Shown piece after piece: positions 41,605-53,927 of a stretch of DNA of 64,000 nt (the stretch's first letter is position 1; every line of letters starts with the position of its first letter). The notes under the pieces were generated by a model. It saw nothing but the letters and a program-made list of their open reading frames with translations. It was not told the origin of the DNA and ran no database searches. A program made the position numbers and the translations under genes. This DNA comes from Cytidiella melzeri (taxonomy: Eukaryota > Basidiomycota > Agaricomycetes > Polyporales > Irpicaceae): positions 170,757 through 234,756 of the forward strand of contig JABYQR010000028.1 of the NCBI GenBank assembly GCA_022592445.1. The letters run 5' to 3'.

Positions 41605-41871
41605 GGTCTGTTCGTCGCAGTAGTGCTGAGGGTTCGCGTTGAGACGGTGTTTAAACGTGACTGACGCGTCGACGCGATCGTGTCACGTATATTTCGTCAC
41701 GTACAGTAACGCACCCGCTCAGGAACACGGTCTTGGCGACCATCATGAGTATATTGCCATGTCTGCCAATTTCTCCGAGGTCAGCAAGGATATATAAGTA
41801 ATACCGTCAGGTCAGTCAAACTCCCAATTGCACTCTAATACAGCCTCTCTCTCACTTGGCCATACTTGGTA
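41605..41871. promoter_or_regulatory. Divergent promoter region
   Basis: These 267 bp separate the J-protein start from the secreted-protein start. A GC-rich block with CGTCGACGCG lies near 41665-41680, and an ATATATAAGTAATA stretch near 41789-41802 is a plausible TATA element for the plus-strand gene. Confidence 0.5.
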
Positions 41872-42803
41872 ATGCTCACCACTACACTCCTTTCTTTCGT
41901 CGCTGTTTCTCTCGGTCTCAAGCTCGCTGCAGCTCAGATTATCGTGAACGGCCAGATATTCACCAACGGTCTCGCGATTGTTGATGCGCCCCAGCCCGGA
42001 ACGTAAGCAGCACGGTCACTTAAACGTCGTATCGCACAAACCAAAACTATCTAACCTTTTCCGTTTCTAGTACTTTACACGCGGGTGCGACACAGAGCGT
42101 GGCCATAGACGTATGCAGTCCAGCTCATATGCTCCCGCTGACAGGATCTCTCTCATGCTCTGCCCGCTATATAGATTTCCGGCGATGGACACCTCCCCTC
42201 AGACGCCGCCGACCCATCCTCGGGCTTGGACACCCACTACGACAGCCTCGAGGTCTACCTGATCTCCTACGGTATCTCATTCAACCAGACCATCTCAGCA
42301 GGCCCAGGGCTACTCACCCAAGAACCTGGGAGCACCGTAAAACATATAAACTGGGTGATCGACCATTGTATCCAGAACGGAAATTACAATGTGCGTACTC
42401 TCACTGTGGATTTCCTGTCTAGAGATTAACCAGCTTTATACTCAGCTCACGTTCTATGAGGGCTCGCACATTAACGGTACTGCATACTACACCATCACCC
42501 CTCTTCCGTAAGTCAAAAGTTACACATTCTTCTTCGTCTGACACTCACATCTGCTTCGCACACAGCATCGAGATACAAAATACAGACGTGTCAAGCACTT
42601 GCGTGAACGCTACCAACCCCATCCAAGCTTACCCACAAGCACAGTCGTCCCTCACCCACAGTCCTTTCCTGAGCGCGGACAATACAACGTCGAATGTCAA
42701 CTACCCGAGCGTTCAAGCTGGCGGAGCTGTATCTTTGGCACGCGTCTCAGCCTTCACCGTAATAACTGCGCCCTTGCTCTTTGCCGTTCTCACCTACCTC
42801 TAG
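41872..42803 (+). CDS. Secreted GPI-anchor candidate surface protein
   Basis: A signal peptide of about 21 residues (MLTTTLLSFVAVSLGLKLAAA) precedes the mature chain. Five exons were joined across short introns. The mature part is Thr/Ser/Asn-rich with several N-glycosylation sites (NQT, NLT, NGT, NAT, NTT) and two cysteines that could pair. The C-terminus has a small-residue region followed by a hydrophobic tail (VSAFTVITAPLLFAVLTYL), the pattern of a GPI-attachment signal. The size (about 230 residues) and layout fit the many small surface proteins of basidiomycetes. No enzyme domain is recognised. Confidence 0.75.
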
Positions 42804-43230
42804 CAAAATACCCTTTGGTTTTTGCGATAGATCACTGTCCTCGACGTCGCACAAATCATCGAGAATATACAGCCAGTATTAGGATATATTGAACGTTCCT
42901 GACTAGCGGGGTGATATATGACAATAGTGCGCGACCATAATTTAGACAAACCAAACACACAGGCCACACTACGCCCTGCCGACGAGCTGTGGATAATACC
43001 AGGCCGCTGTAGAAACTAAACAAACAAACAGTAGCAGCGCATACAGAAAACCGATACGGTAAGCAACCAGCGTCCATGCTCAGCACTGAGAGCATTACCA
43101 CAACAAGTTCGTGATGAATATTCGTGACCCACAATTTCCAAGAGTCTACCAGCCAGTCATAGAACGAGTATCGCACTCTCTATCTTCGGGAAAATATCCG
43201 CACGTGGTACAAAGAGGGCAGACCGACGGA
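42804..43230. other. Convergent intergenic region
   Basis: This lies between two stop codons that face each other and probably contains both 3' ends. No gene or repeat is recognised. Confidence 0.5.
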
Positions 43231-45047
43231 TCACTCGATTGATATCCTGGGCGCAAGCTGCTCGCCGCCGTTGTATCGCTTGTCGTTCGGGTCTGTAATT
43301 TTGTCAAGTGTACCGGATGAGTACTTGTTCCTGCGCTTGTTAACATCTAAGGGTAATCACCGTCATCAATGAAATCCATCTTCGTAAGCTTGTAGATAGG
43401 CTTTTTTGACTGACCATGAGTCTTGGATGGTAACAGACCCTTGTTAAAGTCTGCGAAGCAACGGAGGCCCACTGCAAACGTTGCGAAAAGGAGGAGGAAA
43501 GCGACAATGGCTGAAGGGATGGTAAGTCGTAATGCAAGATTTGTGCCGCGTTGGCAACTTACTGAACGTCGTCAAGGTTGCTCGCGTCGTCTGGTATTGT
43601 TCTTCAGACGAAGGATCGTAGAATCGTACAAGCTTGTAGACTGGATTTCGTCATTAGTCTACTGCCTTGCCCGCTGCAAGCGGTAGTTAGATACTTACTG
43701 ACTAAGAAAAACAATGTAAGATTCTGGGGAGCTCTACAGATTGTGGCACTTACAGTATGTCTCCGACACCAGCATGAGTAAAAGTGATATAGACATGAGC
43801 CTAACGAAGGTTTGCTTAAGAATGTCTCCTTATATGAAAATGTAGCACGCACCATTTAACCTCTCGCTGTACCGCAACACCGGCTCCAACGAGAAGGATC
43901 AGAACAACAGGAATAGCTGCGACTGTCAGGCCGAACTCCGCGGAATTTTTTTGCAATACAAGAATCAACAGCTACGGAATCTGTTTAAGACAAGCTAAGG
44001 GGGCCATACCAGATTCACTTACTTGCATGGTTACTCCCACAAAACAAAAGAAATCAAACTTGAGCAAACAGATCATGATCTGGTAGAACTGGTACATGGC
44101 TATTATTGATAAATGAGCGAGGCTGGGTATTGAGTAGCCATGGAGAAGACTCACTCTTCAATGCCGGATTTGCGCCGACGACATGGAAGATGGCCCAGCT
44201 AGCGGCATAGTCAGCTCGGTGTGACTATATAACAGCCACCAAGAACGCACCCGAATTCAAAGTATAGCTCCCTTGCCCAATACAGCAGTGACAACCACGA
44301 TACACCAATAATGACAGGTGAGACGACTAGGAAAGGGAAAACTTTGGTCCAAAGGTGATGTAGCTTGGAGCGTGTGAGATGAAGACAGATAGCAGGGGCA
44401 CAAATAAGCAACTCACAATTACCGTCGTTGTACCTGGTACAAGGGCAGCCTTCGTCTCATGCACCTGGATTGCGGCGAAGACAACAAGCGCCAGATGGAA
44501 GCCTGTAGTGTCGCCTGATCAATGCGCAGCGGCAGGGTAGCGAGGGGAATAATACCCACCGAGTATACCCATGAGCTGAATGACATTCCGTAGTCTCAAC
44601 GCATCGAAAGCCATGAAGATCTCGAAGATCCTGTCGTGGCCATGAAGTCAGTAATGTCACAAATCAGAATTATGACAGGACATACACAGCGAGAATGAAA
44701 AGCGCCAGATAACATGGTACTGTTTTGTATTGCGTTTTTGACAAGTCTACCTGTTCGTTGACCTAAAGTGACAAGATAATTGAGTGGAAGTAGAGGGCGG
44801 TCCGTGTAGATCACAACGTACGAATGCGAACACGGCTGCAACCATACCCAAGACCACCGCACCCTCTGAAAGCCCAAAACGTCAATGGCAATCTCTTTAA
44901 ATTTGTGCGAGAGGGAACTAACGGATAAGGACTGCGTCGCACAGATCGTTGTCAGCAATTTGAGCAGCCTAGAATGAGAAGAAGGGACATACTGGTGGCC
45001 ATGAACGCCTGCTGCGCCCTTGTTGAGAGAAAAGTATCGTATCCCAT
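43231..45047 (-). CDS. Multi-spanning membrane protein, UPF0658 (Golgi)-like
   Basis: About ten short exons give a protein of roughly seven to eight membrane segments. It starts MGYDTFLSTRAQQAFMAT, then a hydrophobic helix (VVLGMVAAVFAF), and later IFEIFMAFDALRLRNVIQLMGIL near 44600. Other blocks are HLALVVFAAIQVHETKAALVPG, KLHHLWTKVFPFLVVSPVII near 44350, MICLLKFDFFCFVGVTMQ near 44050, and an AIPVVLILLVGAGVAVQREVKW segment near 43880. A basic cytosolic tail (NKRRNKYSSGTLDKITDPND) ends at the TGA complementary to 43231-43233. The DALRLRN and LKFDFF blocks match the fungal UPF0658 Golgi membrane family as I remember it. The function of that family is not established. Confidence 0.7.
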
Positions 45048-45931
45048 AGTGATGTGACTGGCCAACGAGGTGGCTCGAGGGAAAGGGAAAGAGAGGAACC
45101 TGTTGGACCTTGGTACGTTGCAAGTGTGAAGAACGCAACGAGGGGTTGAAGGGAGAGCTTAACAGATTCCGGCGAGCTAACGGCAGTGTTTAGACCACAG
45201 CAAACGCCCGGCACCGCTGCGCTCAAACATGCCGAAACATGATGCGCCGGGATTGGCGTCACGGCAAGCCCGGGCGGGTATCCGCAAAAGGAAAACTCCC
45301 GTCTACTACCGCTTCGAGCCCCACTGACAGTCGAGTTACGGTTGGACCTTTTATGAGCCAGTACTGGCCCAAAGGTCGACAGGATACTTGCATAGCATAG
45401 AAAACCTTCGAATGCCTATCAAGACGTTTATAATCTTTACCGCCTACTTGATGCTGTGTTGACAACACCGGCATTCATCTTGAGTGCGACAGCATCCTTG
45501 ATTTACTTAGTATCCCAAGTTGCACGTCGTCAAGTCCATATTGTATCGCTCAAAGTGTGGCTTAATATCACAGTTGTCACGGTGCGGGTCTGTAAAGTCC
45601 TACATGATGCTTGGCCGTCCGCCCTTTGTTGATCGTGACCGTTCAACTCGGATTCCGTTCACCGCCACGCCGTTCGAGTCGTAGTACTTGTCAACCACCC
45701 ACCATCGTGAGTCAACACAAAAACAACCGTACAACGGCAGGCGATAAGATGGAGTAGTTAGCGGTGGCTGATGTAATATTCACTTTAGCTAGCATCACGA
45801 CAGACCTTGAGCTGCTCGTCAATTACGAGGGTCGCAAAGAATGCCATTAACTAATCCACTGCATTGTACTTGTTACCTCCAGTAAACCTGTCAATACATA
45901 GCCAGTGTAATTGACTAAAGATCGACGGTGT
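45048..45931. other. Intergenic region
   Basis: These 884 bp lie upstream of the UPF0658-like gene and downstream of the SET gene. Only short, unsupported open frames occur. No repeat or RNA gene is recognised. Confidence 0.45.
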
Positions 45932-47714
45932 TCAAAACTCTTCCCCAGACCGAACGCTGACAGCGACCGCCTCCGCAACCTCTTGTTCCTCCTTCCACAA
46001 CAGCTGAATGGTTCCAACCATCCATTCGAGCCATTGAGGTCTGTCCTCCAGAGCCGCGGTATTCCTTGCAAGCTGCTTCAACCCAGCTTTTGCCCTTTGC
46101 CTGACGCGCTCGCAAATGCGTGCCAAAGTCTCGCGCCATGCTTGTTCGTTTGACAGTGATATACATTCCTGACGACCCACAAGCACCCTCTTCCACGACT
46201 CCAACAAGTCTTCGCAACCCTCGGGAAGCGAAGTCGCTGATTCTGGGACGACATGGTAGAGACGAAGCGCAGCTATCAGCCGGTACGACGGATGCGCCGG
46301 TGTCGGCGAAGAATGCATTGTCCAGTCACTAGATAGTCCCCCAAGACCAACCGATCAAAGAAGAATATATTAGTGCTGATAAGAACATACATACACGGTG
46401 ATAAACGACTGCACCCCCAATAGCCTTCCTCTTGTAGGACACTCCTCATCCACGCACCGACAGTACTACCTCGATCCTCAAACATCTCTTCGAGTATGTC
46501 CTGCAAGTCCACCTCGCCTACGAAGTCTCCTCGCATGCAGTCGTTCTCTGCCCACGAGTTGACAAACCCGTACTCAACGAACAGCTTGGTGTTTGAGTGT
46601 GCTCCATATTGCAGGAAGAGCTGCTCGTTTTTTTGGATGGGTCGGTGGTAGGCAATGAACGTGTAATCCCCGCCCATGTTCCCGGATTTTTTCTTTCGAG
46701 AGCTAGAAGGCGTGAATAACGAGGATGGCATTACTGGTAGGATGTGTGAGTTCGAAGGCGCATGGTTCGCGAAATCGAGGATAGGACACATTGTCATGTT
46801 CTCCGGCGCGGATTGATTCGTGCTGAGTCGGTAATAAATGCAACGAGTGTTTACTAGATGAACGTAAGCGATCGTAGAGCAGAGATTGGTTTAGACTTTG
46901 CACGTGTTACCGTTCAACCATGCCCACAGGTAATCGTTTTGGAGGGTTTCGTCAGTGTAGTTCACGTGGCGGTCTCTCATGTCTTCTCTGGACGCCGTCA
47001 TTAATGTGGCAGGACTTGTCCCCTACAGTATGTTACGAGAATGATCGCCACGGGACTCATCCGCTTACCAGATGTTCAGAGACTGCCATCCAGTCTGCCG
47101 AGAACCGTTTGCGAAGGTCTCGCAGAGCCTTACCCAATCCACGTGGTAACGAGGAAATCAAGGCGTCGTATACTGGGCACTGGCCAGGATTTGAGAGCGT
47201 CCAAGTAAGGGGGTGGCTGCTGAAATCGCGAGGCAGGGCGGAAAGGTATGGCCCGAAAGTAGGATCGCACGATTCTCCGTTTCCATATGGCCTGTGCAGG
47301 AACATGTGCAGGGAGACGAGTTGCGTGGGACTTAAGACTGCTACTGTTTTGGCAGGATATAGTGAATTCAACGTCTTCACGTTTATCATGGCTCTGGCTG
47401 GTATCGTGAAGAGAGTTGCGGATGGCTGGGAAGGGATGGTCAGCATAAGAGCTTATAGTCACAATAGTTATACAAACACGTACTTGACATGAAACCGAGG
47501 CGAAAAGACCTCTGTCAGCGTCTGGTGCAGTAAGTTGTAGTGGGCGAGAGTGAAGGAGGTAGGAAGGAGATCAAGCACCTTTCGCCCTTCGAACTTCAAC
47601 AACGAAGCTTTCCTCGCCAACGTCCATGTCGTGCACCGTCGTGAGCCACTGCAGCAACCTCTGCCACCGCTCAGTCTCGCGTTTTCCCTCTTCGTCGCTT
47701 GCAGAGTCCGACAT
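45932..47714 (-). CDS. SET-domain lysine methyltransferase (Rubisco-LSMT/RKM type)
   Basis: Protein lysine methyltransferase of the SETD3/SETD4/Rkm class, which usually modifies ribosomal or other non-histone proteins. The first exon starts MSDSASDEEGKRETERW. Following exons give the split SET domain: an N-terminal part with LFTIPARAMINVKTLNSL, the insert helices, then MCPILDFANHAP near 46780 and the cofactor and active-site region NEQLFLQYGAHSNTKLFVEY near 46600, followed by GFV. A helical substrate-binding C-terminal domain ends SVRSGEEF. The acidic/Ser insert at 46700 (SSLFTPSSSRKKKSG) is a loop. Intron borders around 47450-47570 could not be settled. The substrate is unknown. Confidence 0.85.
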
Positions 47715-47879
47715 GTTGCGTTCCGTTGAGTGGCCGAGATAAGATGAGAGAGAGAGAGTCACACGCTTTGTGTTTCCTCCCATCTCCTCATCGTTGCGAG
47801 AGAAAGACGGTATTTCGAGCCGCTAGCGTGCCGAGCCTATGAGTGGGTGGGTGATCGATAGCACTGGCCGCAAATTTAC
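47715..47879. promoter_or_regulatory. Compact divergent promoter between SET and dehydrogenase genes
   Basis: Only 165 bp lie between two outward-facing start codons. A GA/CT-rich tract (near 47745-47760) is the only notable sequence. Shared regulation is possible. Confidence 0.45.
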
Positions 47880-49138
47880 ATGCTCTCAGCGATCACCCAG
47901 TCTTTCTTAACCAGAGGCTCGTCTCTCAGTCGACACCGTCTACCCCCCTCGACCGCACACCGCGTTATATCTCGCGCCATGTCCGTCTTCAACCTCTCCC
48001 ATCTTAAAGACAAGGTCGTACTTGTGACCGGAGCCAGCGCTGGTATCGGTGCGGTATGTCGTAGCTTGCACCCAAGAGGCTGAGAACGCATTCTGACACA
48101 TTGGTGTATGCCACAGGCGACCGCTATCCTCTTGGCCAAGGTACGTTCCTCAATATATCCCGTACTGCAGACAAAGATACCAACAACTCGACTGCAGGCT
48201 GGTTCCAACGTCATTCTCAGTGCGCGCCGCACAGATGCGTTAAAGAGCATCACCGATGCTTGCGTTGCTGCACATAAGGAAGCCGGTGTCCAGGCTGGTG
48301 GCAAGTTCGCCGCCGTCTCGTTAGACGTCGGTGATAAGCAGCAAGTCGCTACTTTCCTCGACCGTGTCCCTGAAGAGCTAAAGCAAATTGACATTCTCGG
48401 CACGTTCGCGACTATCCCCCCTGTACGTGTGCAGAACTGACGTTGCTTTGGGGCTGTAGTGAACAACGCCGGTTTCGTCCTCGGCGTGGATAAGATTGGT
48501 GACATCGCAGAAGAAGACTTCGAGGCAATGTTCAACGTGAACGTCTTTGGCTTGATTCGAGTGACGCAGCTTATCATCAAAGGTGAGACGAAACAAAAGC
48601 ACCAGAGCTCATAGTGTACCCAGTCTGACTACTCACGTCGTCTGCAGACTTCAAAGCACGAAACACGGGTCACATCATCAATATCGGCTCGATAGCCGGA
48701 CGCGAGGCATACGCAGGGGGAGGCATCTATTGTGCGACCAAGCACGCCGTGCGTTCCTTCACTGGTAGCTTGTTGCGTGAGGTCGTCAACACCAAGATTC
48801 GCGTGTCAGAAGTACAGCCGGGTAAGTTACACATAGCTTCCTTGTTGTGTTCTAAACTTCACGACGTGCTCAGGGATGGTCGAGACCGAGTTCTCAGTCG
48901 TTCGGTTCCGGGGAGACAAATCCGCTGCAGACAAGGTATATGAAGGCATACAGCCTTGTGAGTGCGAGGTCATCAAAGCACTTGCTAATACTAACTTCAT
49001 CGGGTAGTGGTTGCTCAGGACATCGCAGAAGAGATTGTCTGGGTGGCATCCCGTCCTCCCCACGTCAATATCGCTGAGCTCTTCGTCCTTCCTGTCAACC
49101 AAGCAACTCCCACTATCAGTTACAGAGAGTCGAAGTGA
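47880..49138 (+). CDS. NADP-dependent short-chain dehydrogenase (YdfG/YMR226C-like)
   Basis: Classical short-chain dehydrogenase likely acting on hydroxy acids such as serine or 3-hydroxypropionate, as in E. coli YdfG and yeast YMR226C. The Rossmann start is [17 protein letters not shown], followed by SARR, whose basic residues favour NADP. The NNAG motif follows an intron near 48450. The active site is [13 protein letters not shown] then YCATK near 48730, and the late motif is [15 protein letters not shown]. Seven exons end YRESK and TGA at 49136-49138. The 33 residues before the second Met ([12 protein letters not shown]) are acid-free with several Arg and look like a mitochondrial leader. 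The exact substrate is an inference. Confidence 0.9.
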
Positions 49139-49353
49139 ATGAATAAGAAGCATTCAAGAAACGGAATGACAAACACGATGTAACAACTAAACCTGCTAAA
49201 TCTTCACTTTTGCATTGCACCAGGCTTCCCCGTTAAGTAAGAGGCACAAAGAACAAAACAAGAACAGATGCGTACAGATGTATGATTTAGGTTCGACAGA
49301 TTGGAAAAAGTACAGTAAACGAATGTGGGTATGGTGTGTCATCATCACAAATT

Positions 49354-52300
49354 TTATGACTTTGCCTTCTTGCTCTTGCTTCGTGTTGCCTTGGCGGGTG
49401 ACGACGGCTCCGGTTGTGCTTCTGGGTCGTCCTCATACATGAACTTTTGCACAACTATACTCTCAGGTATGATATCCGGCACTGGAGCCTCCGCGTTCAA
49501 AACGTTGCCCATCGTATCCAGACGAAGAATCTGGAAACAAGGTCAGCCACGCTTCAGCATGAAATAAGACAGTGAACTCTTACCTTCGCACGAGTAGCAA
49601 GACATCCCTTCTTGGTAAACTCCTCCTTCGGCGGTCGTCTCGGATTAGGCGGGGTGCCAGTGAAGTAGACCGTCTTCGACAGTCCGCGATCCCACTTGAC
49701 TCGCTTCTCCAGCCTATCCTCTGTACCGCTCGAGCTCCCACTTCCTCCTCCACTGCCAACCTCGTCAAACCTCCCTCGCTTCAGCGGCCGTTCAGGCTTC
49801 TCTGGGGTCTCATAATCCTCTTCGTCTCCCGGTCCTCTTGCATGCACAGACAGATCACCAAGATCCTCGTCCATGGTCATAATACTCAAATCAGGCTCCA
49901 CGCCCGCAGCCTCAGCCTCAGCCGTCTTCTTCGCCCTGCGCGCCGCCCTTTCCTGCCTCTGCTGGTTCCTCTCGTCTCTCTGCTGATCCAACGTCGTACG
50001 TACTTTGGTCGTCGGGCTATCCGGCCTCTTCCCCTCCTTCAATATTACCTCAGTCTGCAGCTCACTGAACTGCTTCTGATTTCGGTGGGTGTTCGTCGCC
50101 GTAAGGCTCTTGAGAGCCAGCGCGCTCATACCAGAGAATGCGCTGTTGTCTGGAGGGAGCATGCTCTTCCGCCGCTGTTGTGTTGGACGTGAGGATGCTG
50201 CCGCCACAGGACCGAAAACGTCCGTTGCCGATTTTCGACTGCGAGTGGTGCGCCGCAGACCCGTCGATGCTGGATCTACCGTCTCCCTCGACTCCTGTTC
50301 TGGCGCAGACTCTTGTGGGACCTCCGAAGACTCGGCCCCTGCTGCTCCTGGCGCAATGTCCTTCTCCACTATATCTGTCGCAGGTGTTTCCAGAGCTGCA
50401 GCCACCGATTCGTCACCTTCGCCAGCGATGGGTGAGGACATGACCTCAATAATAGTTTGTCGTTTCTCTGGGGTCTCTACCGAAGGGAAAACCGACGGCT
50501 TAGCGACATTATCACCATTGGTATTCTGTTCAGAAACGTGAGATCCAGACGCCAAAGTCGGCACCTCCTTGGGCTTCCTCGTATCAACCACCTTCCGCAT
50601 CTTTATCCTGCCCTGTGTAGTACCATTGAGAGCAGTTGTAGCCTTCGCCGGACTCGCCTTCTTGGAAGGACTGGGGCTGACTCGTGGCTTGATAGTGGGG
50701 GCCTTGATGGCAGAAGGACCGGTGACAACCTTCCGTAAGAGCACTACTGGCCGTACGCCAGGAGGAGACGCCCTCGACTCTGTGATCTCCCGCTTCCTCT
50801 TCAAGGTAGCAACAGACGGATTCTGTGCGGTAGCCGGTACAGCCGAGGTACGGTGAGCTAGCGTTCGAGGGCCAGGTCCGGCAATCGGCTGTACGCTGTC
50901 TGTGTCAGAACTGCTTTCGACTACGACAGGCCTTGCCGAAACTTTGCGAACCATCCGCATAGGCCGAGGCTAGAGTTGAAATAACGATTTCTTGTATATG
51001 AGAGGATATACTTGCGTAGAGAAATAGACTTACCACAGCCGCCGCCGTTGGAGCAGCAATCTCAGCCTTCTTCACTGCGGTCGGAGCTGGAAGCCGAGAA
51101 CCATTCCCGTTCGCAGTTAACGGCACGGGTCGAGCATACGGCTTAGATCCAGGCCTCGGAATTCTACTCTCAGCCCTAGCAGATGGCTGTCGCAAACTCG
51201 ACGGAGTTGTTGGCAAGGGTGGCTGTACGGTGCGTGCAGTCATGCCTTCATCAACCTCAACGATTGTGGAGGGAAGCCGAGATACGACAGGGAAAGGAAG
51301 AGCGTTCGGGCCTTGAGATAGTTGGCTCATGTTATTAGTAGAAGCTGGCTTTCTGAACGTCGGAATCCGAGGCTTCGGGGGCTCTACAGATGCACTTCTT
51401 GAAACCTTCGGAACAAACGAAGGGGCAGGGATGGTATCCACAGAGGAAGATCTGTTATTGACAAGTGAGGAGGGGCGAACAGGCGTCTTGCCCTTCTGGG
51501 GAGTCTGCAACGTGTGCAAAGCTTCTTCTATAGGCACACGCTTCGCTGGGCTGCGTGGGGGGTCATAAGGAGTGCGTGTTGCAAAGAGTGCCGTTCCAAG
51601 AGCTGAGCCAGGACGCCCAGACACCAGGATAGTGCGGGCTTTCTCAGGCGACAGACTGCCTTGGGCGACAGCATCGCTAATCAGGACGCGACGAGCGGGA
51701 GTACGGGCTATATCGACAGCTCTGAACGGTGCTGAGGATTTCTGGGGTGTTGCTGGGACCGCAGGTGTCAAAGGGACGTCAGGTTGTGGTGAGATATGGG
51801 TTCCTACACCGCTAGAGGCCGGCATCGAAGGGGACGTTTCAAGGCCGGGTGATGGGCCAATCATATCGTCAACGACTGGGGCAGGGGATTTTCCGGGCGA
51901 GGGAAGGAGTTGCATGAGCATGTTGTTTGATGTGGGAGACAGCGAGCCCAAGCGATGGGTCGCACGCTTGACGTTAGGTGTCGAAGGCTTTCCTGCACCA
52001 GAACTGAATGACTTAGGATTGGCGACCATAGAATTATCCTCGACTTCCACCTGTGCTATTATATCATTGTTGAGCTCTTCTAACAGTTCATCGATGATAG
52101 AAGCAGGTGGTCGCAGAGAAGTAGTAGCTGCAGCAGCATTGGCTTGATTCAGAGGTTCTTGGCGATTGTCTGGCTTGACGATGTCCGCATCCTTCGCTTT
52201 CGCTTTTCTGACCCGCGTAGCAGATGTGTTCGGAGTACTGGACACAATGTTCGATGGCGTCAAATCTAGTTTCGACGGCAAGCCAGTCAAGGGAGTAATG

Positions 52301-53344
52301 AAAGGAGACACGCTTCTTCTTGGTCGTGTTGACCGTCTGAGGGGTGTATGAGGCTCTGGCTGCGGCGTCGGCGTTAAAACCACTAGTGGAATATGTGCTT
52401 CAGGTTCACATAGATATGTGGCCTCAGCAGCTGGTATTATAGGAGAAGACGTCGCAGGATCAGATGGATTGGACAATGTGAATGCGACCTCCGCCTCGTC
52501 GGCAACAGATGGAGTACTTTCCCGTGCCACCTCTTCGCCAATGGATATCGCATGTAGGGTTTGGGAATCAGGAAGGGATTGGAAAGGTGAAAGCGAAAGA
52601 AGGTCGTCGACTGTACTGCGAGTTGGATTTGGAGGAGTGGCAGGCATGACTTTCATTTGGGGCGCTGAAGATGAAGAGCTAAAAGACTCAAAAGTGATAA
52701 GATCTTCCTCTACTTGCTCAGGGTCTGTATTAATGATCAGTGGTTTGTTACCGCCTGTTTCGTTCATACCGTATACATCCTCTCGTGGTGCCTCTGAATT
52801 TTCCTTGGCGTTATTCTGGTCACGCTCAACGTCGTCGGCCACCATTGCGTAGACGTCATCCTGGTCGAGTTCGGGTGTCGGCGTAGAGCTTGGCTGAGGA
52901 GGTGGACTGGGCGGTGGAGAAGGATTATCCCATGCACGTAAAATCCTCTTTGCCAGTACAGACGAAGGTTCTAGTATCATCCTGTCTCAGCGAATCTTCG
53001 CAGTCAGTCGGTTCGTACACACCTTCGAGCAAATCCTCCGCTAATGCAGGAGTATTACTTCCACTCGATTGATCAGAGTCGTTCCCCGCAAATTCCTGGC
53101 CAGCCCCAGTAGCTCCAACATCTCGACTCTGTGGTAGCAATCCTGACGAGAGTCGTGCCGATCTTCTAACTGGCGTAGGCTGTCCAAATTTCACGCGTTC
53201 TGCGCGCTGCTTCTCCGCGGATTGGATGGGTCCAAAGTACACTCTTGCAGACGACGTGTTTACAGCGTCGTTGTCAGACGAGGCCAACGGTGAGCTACGG
53301 CCACCACCGTCAACGGAGGTGTCAACACCGCCCTGGCGTTCCAT
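49354..53344 (-). CDS. Long disordered nuclear-type protein, function unknown
   Basis: About 1,270 residues in four exons. Almost all of it is low-complexity sequence rich in Ser, Pro, Thr and Arg with many SP and TP sites (possible CDK targets), for example RARTPYDPPRSPAKRVP-like stretches. There is a KEN box at 52798-52806 (NAKENSEAP), which in other proteins directs APC/C-dependent destruction. Basic clusters include LKRKREITE and RRTTRSRKS. A Gln/Arg-rich helix (TTLDQQRDERNQQRQERAARR) lies near 49960. The last part looks more conserved: KTVYFTGTPPNPRRPPKEE, then GCLATRAKILRLDTMGNVL after an intron near 49535-49585. The exon 1-2 border (about 52950-53018) is tentative. A mitotic or chromatin role is a guess. 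Confidence 0.75.
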
Positions 53345-53927
53345 CTAGTCAGGAGGAATAAAAACAGAGCCCGGACTGCTCTGACAAGAGACAAACTGGC
53401 AAACGTTGGGAACGCGTTCCGCGCACGTGACTGTACGCGTATTGCATATGGCAATTTGTAGCGCGCTCGGCTGCTGCCGCAGCCAACAATTTTTTCTCTT
53501 TTCTCGTCCTCCTCGTTCTACCCCTCGTCCAGACCTAGCGATGGTTTTCATTAGTCTCGTTCCCAGACGTTCTGGGAGGCACGGTCGCTGCGCTCCCGGA
53601 GGCAGTCGCCAGGGCTCCTGCCTTATATAGTACTTTTGATGGTGTTTCGAAAATGTGCTGGATTGAGAAAATGATGGCGCGGATTGTGAGTTCTGCGGCA
53701 GCAGAACGTCTGGTCTTTTTCGCCCGTGTGGGGGTAGATCATTCGCGGCATGTCTCGGCGATCACAAAGCAACATCAGATCTTCCGGCGCCTGCGATAAG
53801 ATAACGTTGCAACTCCAGCATCGCGCTCATTGCTCTTTGCCTCCACTATAGCCCGAACGCTCGACTGTGTCTCCTCTCGCCCCTTCTTACATTGCCTAGC
53901 TTGACTCTCGGCCTCTGTGTGCAACAA
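53345..53927. other. Divergent region at the core/accessory boundary
   Basis: This is the upstream region of the disordered-protein gene on one side and of the broken DUF6589 gene on the other. A CT-rich tract lies at about 53488-53530. Nothing coding is recognised. Confidence 0.45.

Noticed and set aside
51572..52147. 191-codon plus-strand open frame rich in Gly/Val/Ala
   Set aside because: It is the complement of the Ser/Pro/Thr-rich disordered protein; such complements are commonly open.
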